NCBI GenBank assembly: GCA_013041835.1
Contig: JABDRH010000593.1
Coordinates: 1-9,578 of the forward strand
DNA length: 9,578 nt
Reading direction: 5' to 3'
From: Desulfatitalea sp.
GTDB lineage: Bacteria; Desulfobacterota; Desulfobacteria; Desulfobacterales; Desulfosarcinaceae
A program made the position numbers and the translations under genes. Numbering within the stretch: position 1 is the first letter of the stretch; each line of letters opens with the position of its first letter. The notes under the pieces are model-generated. The model was not told the DNA's origin and searched no databases. It saw nothing but the letters and a program-made list of their open reading frames with translations. Positions 6,854 through 9,578 of the stretch are shown here, one piece after another.

Positions 6854-8104
6854 TCAATCGACTTTTTCCCAATTTTCCCCCCAGGATTGATAATAAGTGT
6901 GCAAGAATTCTTCCCATTGGTCCTGCGACCGGAAGACCGGATAGGGCTGGGGGCGGATTCTTTCTTCAGACTGCCACACGATTTCAAATTGACCATTTTC
7001 CATCAGTCTTCCGATCCGCGCATGTCTCCATGTATGGTTGTTCTCAAGATCGATCGTGATTTCGCCTTCGGCAGTGTCAATGCTTCTGCCCTTTAACGTT
7101 TGCAACACTTTTTTTGGGGTATCCGTTCCGGCCTCTTTTACGGCCTGTGCCCAGAACAACACGGACGAATAGGCGGCGACCATGGCATCGGAAATCGTGG
7201 CGGAAGCGCCGTATTTGGCTTTGTAGGCGCGAACCCATTGCCTATTTTTCACCGTATCGATACTCTGAAAATAGCTCCAGCAGGCGAAATGCCCTTCGGC
7301 AATTTTGGCGCCGATCACCTCGACCTCCTTTTCCGCGATACTAAAGGATATCACCGCAGTGGTGTCGGCCGTAATCCCGGCATAAGATAGATCACGAAAA
7401 AATTCACGATTTGTTCCGCCGTTAATGGTATTGAAAATGACATCCGGTTTGGTGGTTTTGATCTGCTCAATCACGTGTTGGGTTTGGGTCGCACCCAGTT
7501 TGAGATAGGTCTCTCCAACGATCCGGGCTCCCAATAGGGCTGCTTCAGCCTTTATGATTTCATTGGCGGCCCGGGGAAATATATACTCTGATCCAACCAG
7601 GTAAAAACGTCTTCCCACATGTTCACATGCCCATCGAACGGCCGGAATAATTTGTTGATTGGGCGCGGCGCCGGTATAAATAATGTTGGGGGAATTTTCC
7701 AAACCTTCATACTGGACTGAGTAAAAGAGCAGGTGGTTATACTTTTCGATGATCGGTTTGATGGTTTTTCGACTGGCCGTTGTCCAACAGCCGAATATGG
7801 CGCTGACCTTTTCATGCCGTATCAAGCGTTCAGCTTCGACTGCAAATGTGGGCCAGTCGGATCGGCCGTCCGCAATCACCGGATCTATATGCCTCCCATC
7901 GATGCCGCCTCGCCGGTTGATGTGTTCAATGGCCAGAAGGGTGGCATTTTTGACATGCCGTTCGCTGATTGCCATTGTGCCGGTGAGCGAGTGCAGCACA
8001 CCGACACGAATTATATTGGAAGACTTTTTGTTCTCCCATACCCATCCGCCGATCAGGACCGATAGACACACGGTGAGTGCTGACACGATGTATTTGGTTT
8101 TCAT
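6854..8104 (-). CDS. UrtA/AmiC-type periplasmic binding protein (urea/amide-like)
   Basis: A 416-residue protein of the Peripla_BP_5 family, closest by eye to urea-binding UrtA and short-chain amide-binding FmdD/AmiC. Signatures (numbered from ATG 8104): 'HSLTGTMAISE' (38-48), 'FGCWTTASRK' (104-113), 'FYSVQYEG' (127-134), 'YTGAAPNQQ' (143-151), 'TINGGTN' (226-232) and 'FEIVWQ' near the end. These are the usual UrtA landmarks and suggest urea, an amide or a similar small polar ligand. The N-terminus has a basic start and a hydrophobic stretch (about 6-23) but no clear AxA cleavage site, so it may stay anchored. I used ATG 8104; an in-frame TTG at 8110 is possible, and neither has a strong ribosome binding site. 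The gene starts 24 bases after the upstream binding-protein stop and ends 69 bases before the kinase. No urt permease or ATPase genes are nearby, which favours a sensory role over uptake. Confidence 0.88.
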   Translation of the reverse strand: MKTKYIVSALTVCLSVLIGGWVWENKKSSNIIRVGVLHSLTGTMAISERHVKNATLLAIEHINRRGGIDGRHIDPVIADGRSDWPTFAVEAERLIRHEKVSAIFGCWTTASRKTIKPIIEKYNHLLFYSVQYEGLENSPNIIYTGAAPNQQIIPAVRWACEHVGRRFYLVGSEYIFPRAANEIIKAEAALLGARIVGETYLKLGATQTQHVIEQIKTTKPDVIFNTINGGTNREFFRDLSYAGITADTTAVISFSIAEKEVEVIGAKIAEGHFACWSYFQSIDTVKNRQWVRAYKAKYGASATISDAMVAAYSSVLFWAQAVKEAGTDTPKKVLQTLKGRSIDTAEGEITIDLENNHTWRHARIGRLMENGQFEIVWQSEERIRPQPYPVFRSQDQWEEFLHTYYQSWGENWEKVD

Positions 8105-8128
8105 TTCCAAGTCTTCATTTTTGACCGG

Positions 8129-9307
8129 CTATTGTTTTGTTATCTCGGTTGAAAAATCGTTATCCGCAAATGCATCGATATTGATCGGATCTCTTAAAAT
8201 CCCGCCTTCAATGGCATAGTCCATGATCTGCTTTAGCCCTTTCTTGTCCACATTCAAATTGTAGTAATTGATCACATTCAGGTCCGGCCGAAGACTTTGA
8301 AATATGGCTTCCTGGGTATGATCAGGGATATGCTTGCGAATCATGTTCGATATGGCGATTAAATCCCGCCCTCCTTTTTTTCTGGCCTTCTCAATATCCA
8401 TTCCAGATTTGTGGATATAATAGATCACCTCGCCCAATGCTTCTTTTTTTTCTTTGATGCATCTGTCTTTTGCAACGGCGATGCTATCGATATGCCCCTT
8501 GGGCCATGGCATGACATCCTTGGAATACCAGGCGACACGCCCAAACCCTTGAGTTTCGACGACATCGACCCAGGGCAGTGATTGTTCAAAGGCAGCGGGG
8601 ATTTTACGGCTGTTTTTCTTTTTAATATGGGAGGGCGAAAGTGACGGTGCCACTTCCAGCGCCAAAACATCTCTTGTCCTGTCAAAACCGAGACCGAGTG
8701 TCAGACCATGGTCTTTGAGGTATTTATAGAGTATTACCGTATGCGTGGATAAAAAATATGGAACCCCGCATATTACAGGACCACCGCTTGATTCCTTGGC
8801 TGCCTTGAATGCCTCGGCGGTCTTATAATCCGGTTTTCGCTGTATCAGAGGTTGGTTCAACTGAATCCTTGCACTCAAGATATCATTGACCGCCAGTGCA
8901 TTGCCGTCCCGATGCATCAAGCTGACCCAGCGAAAATCCGGTTTTTCAATAAACATCTCCATGGCCAGAGGGCAAACCATGAAAGCCATATCGACATCAT
9001 CCGAAAGGAAGCGGGGACGGATCAAGTTCCACCCCTTATGCTGTTCGATGGAAAAGTCGGCCTTTTTCATCTGATTGCGATATTTTTCATAGGCAAGGAT
9101 TGCCGCGTAGTGGTCCGCCAACGGCACATAAATTGCTTTGATGGTTTTTTTGGGTGTGGCTGCCTGTGACGCCGCGCCCGCTTTCGCAATGCCGAGGGTT
9201 GCGCCAAGCGAAACCATCAATATGCAAACAAACAGCATCACACGATACATTCCATCGCTTAACCACCGATGTGTTGACCGTTTGAATGCCGAGGATATCA
9301 TGTTCAT
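8129..9307 (-). CDS. NrtA/SsuA-type (NMT1-like) ABC substrate-binding protein
   Basis: A 392-residue secreted protein of the NMT1-like group, which binds nitrate, bicarbonate, sulfonates, taurine or pyrimidine precursors. Evidence: a signal peptide after a rather long start (hydrophobic core about 22-40, likely cleavage in 'AKAGAA', 41-46). Then the first beta strand 'IKAIYVPLADHYAAILAYEK', 'DDVDMAFMVCPLAMEMFIEK', 'FRWVSLMHRDGNALAV', and a C-terminal 'GLKQIMDYAIEGGILRDPIN' typical of this group. The substrate cannot be assigned. ATG 9307 has AGGTGA only about three bases away; ATG 9301 (third codon) has it nine bases away and may be the true start, and a later Met at codon 20 would also keep the signal peptide. 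It is the first gene of the operon, and no permease or ATPase follows it. It may be a receptor for the hybrid kinase, alone or with the UrtA-like protein. Confidence 0.85.
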   Translation of the reverse strand: MNMISSAFKRSTHRWLSDGMYRVMLFVCILMVSLGATLGIAKAGAASQAATPKKTIKAIYVPLADHYAAILAYEKYRNQMKKADFSIEQHKGWNLIRPRFLSDDVDMAFMVCPLAMEMFIEKPDFRWVSLMHRDGNALAVNDILSARIQLNQPLIQRKPDYKTAEAFKAAKESSGGPVICGVPYFLSTHTVILYKYLKDHGLTLGLGFDRTRDVLALEVAPSLSPSHIKKKNSRKIPAAFEQSLPWVDVVETQGFGRVAWYSKDVMPWPKGHIDSIAVAKDRCIKEKKEALGEVIYYIHKSGMDIEKARKKGGRDLIAISNMIRKHIPDHTQEAIFQSLRPDLNVINYYNLNVDKKGLKQIMDYAIEGGILRDPINIDAFADNDFSTEITKQ

Positions 9308-9353
9308 ATCTCACCTGATATTTTCACGAATCGTATTGATTCCAGATTTTTTT

Positions 9354-9398
9354 GGATCTTCGCAATACGTGATCCATAGGCATCCGAAAAAAATGCCT
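9354..9398. repeat. Small inverted repeats in the operon leader/promoter
   Basis: Two short inverted repeats lie side by side: GGATC/GATCC at 9354-9358 and 9371-9375, and AGGCAT/ATGCCT at 9378-9383 and 9393-9398 with a nine-base A-rich loop. They overlap or flank the candidate -24/-12 site and could be operator half-sites or leader hairpins. Each is short enough to arise by chance. Confidence 0.3.
9362..9376 (-). promoter_or_regulatory. Candidate sigma54 promoter for the signalling operon
   Basis: The minus strand reads TGGATCACGTATTGC, with GG and GC exactly 12 bases apart as in the -24/-12 consensus (TGGCACG-N4-TTGC). The -12 half is a full match; the -24 half matches at TGG and one further base. 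Transcription would start near 9350, about 45 bases ahead of the first gene. Weaker sigma70-like hexamers also exist upstream (for example TATGAT, complement of 9403-9408), so this is only a candidate. Confidence 0.33.
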
Positions 9399-9496
9399 CA
9401 AAATCATATCGGCATGTTTTCGGTTAACTGAAGATTAAAATGAACCTTGATATCGTAGAAAAATAATGAGTTAGGGCGTAGGACAGAAATAATTCC

Positions 9497-9518
9497 CCCA
9501 AATTGCGCCGGATTTGGG
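9497..9518. repeat. Inverted repeat, 7-base arms
   Basis: CCCAAAT at 9497-9503 pairs with ATTTGGG at 9512-9518 around an eight-base GC-rich loop. It lies 10 bases before the larger palindrome at 9529-9578. The flanks lack the T-run expected for an intrinsic terminator on either strand. Confidence 0.45.
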
Positions 9519-9528
9519 TTCGTCTGCG

Positions 9529-9578
9529 GCGTTACATCCGCCGGTGCATATCAGGATATGTGCCGGTGGATGTAACGC
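9529..9578 (+). repeat. Long palindrome with 23-nt arms, cut by the window end
   Basis: The arms at 9529-9551 and 9556-9578 are complementary over 23 positions around the four-base loop CAGG (9552-9555). Twenty pairs are Watson-Crick. The other three (9540/9567, 9545/9562, 9546/9561) are G-U wobbles if transcribed from the plus strand and C-A mismatches from the minus strand. The outer arm is GCGTTACATCC/GGATGTAACGC. The stem may continue past the window, because the last base is still paired. It could be a structured RNA, a REP-like element or the end of a mobile element. Confidence 0.7.

Noticed and set aside
7749..8219. Plus-strand open frame of 156 codons antisense to both binding-protein genes
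   Set aside because: It spans the junction of two confidently assigned minus-strand genes and has no recognisable protein features.
9138..9431. Plus-strand open frame covering the operon promoter region
   Set aside because: It is mostly antisense to the signal peptide of the NMT1-like gene and continues into the leader; its composition is unlike that of a real protein.
9529..9578. Integron attC site
   Set aside because: The GTTAC/GTAAC ends are in the wrong orientation for the attC core (RYYYAAC...GTTRRRY), and the pairing is too perfect to show the usual extrahelical bases.

Overview
This window most likely comes from a Desulfobacterota-type Gram-negative bacterium of moderate GC content. 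That guess rests on the style of the proteins (multi-receiver hybrid kinase, solo periplasmic binding proteins) and was not tested by any search. All complete genes lie on the minus strand. The only plus-strand gene is a 24-residue tail at the left edge that looks like the C-terminus of a class I aminotransferase.

Left part (about 1-915): the aminotransferase tail converges on, and overlaps by two bases, a minus-strand pair made of crcB (fluoride channel, 423-806) and a DUF190 PII-like protein (73-417). A good sigma70-type promoter (884-912) and a leader with mutually exclusive hairpins precede crcB. I found no recognisable fluoride riboswitch. The gap 843-1089 also holds repeated motifs on a 50-bp period that may be the remnant of an insertion-sequence end.

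Central and right part (1090-9307): a tight four-gene minus-strand operon, read in this order. (1) An NrtA/SsuA-type (NMT1-like) periplasmic binding protein, 8129-9307. (2) A UrtA/AmiC-type (urea/amide branch of Peripla_BP_5) binding protein, 6854-8104. (3) A 1337-residue hybrid histidine kinase with TM, Cache-like sensor, TM, HAMP, GAF, coiled coil, HisKA, HATPase and three receivers, 2771-6784. (4) A 552-residue REC-DHp-REC-GGDEF protein, 1090-2748. No permease or ATPase gene is present, so the two binding proteins probably act as ligand receptors that feed the kinase rather than as transport components. Phosphate would then flow from the kinase to the GGDEF protein and change cyclic di-GMP. 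The GGDEF protein carries an isolated DHp helix pair with an intact H-box (His170) and no ATPase domain. That suggests a histidine phosphotransfer step built into the output protein and is the most interesting hypothesis here.

Right edge (9308-9578): the leader/promoter region of the operon, with a candidate sigma54 site, followed by two tandem inverted repeats. The second has 23-nt arms and is cut exactly at the window end.
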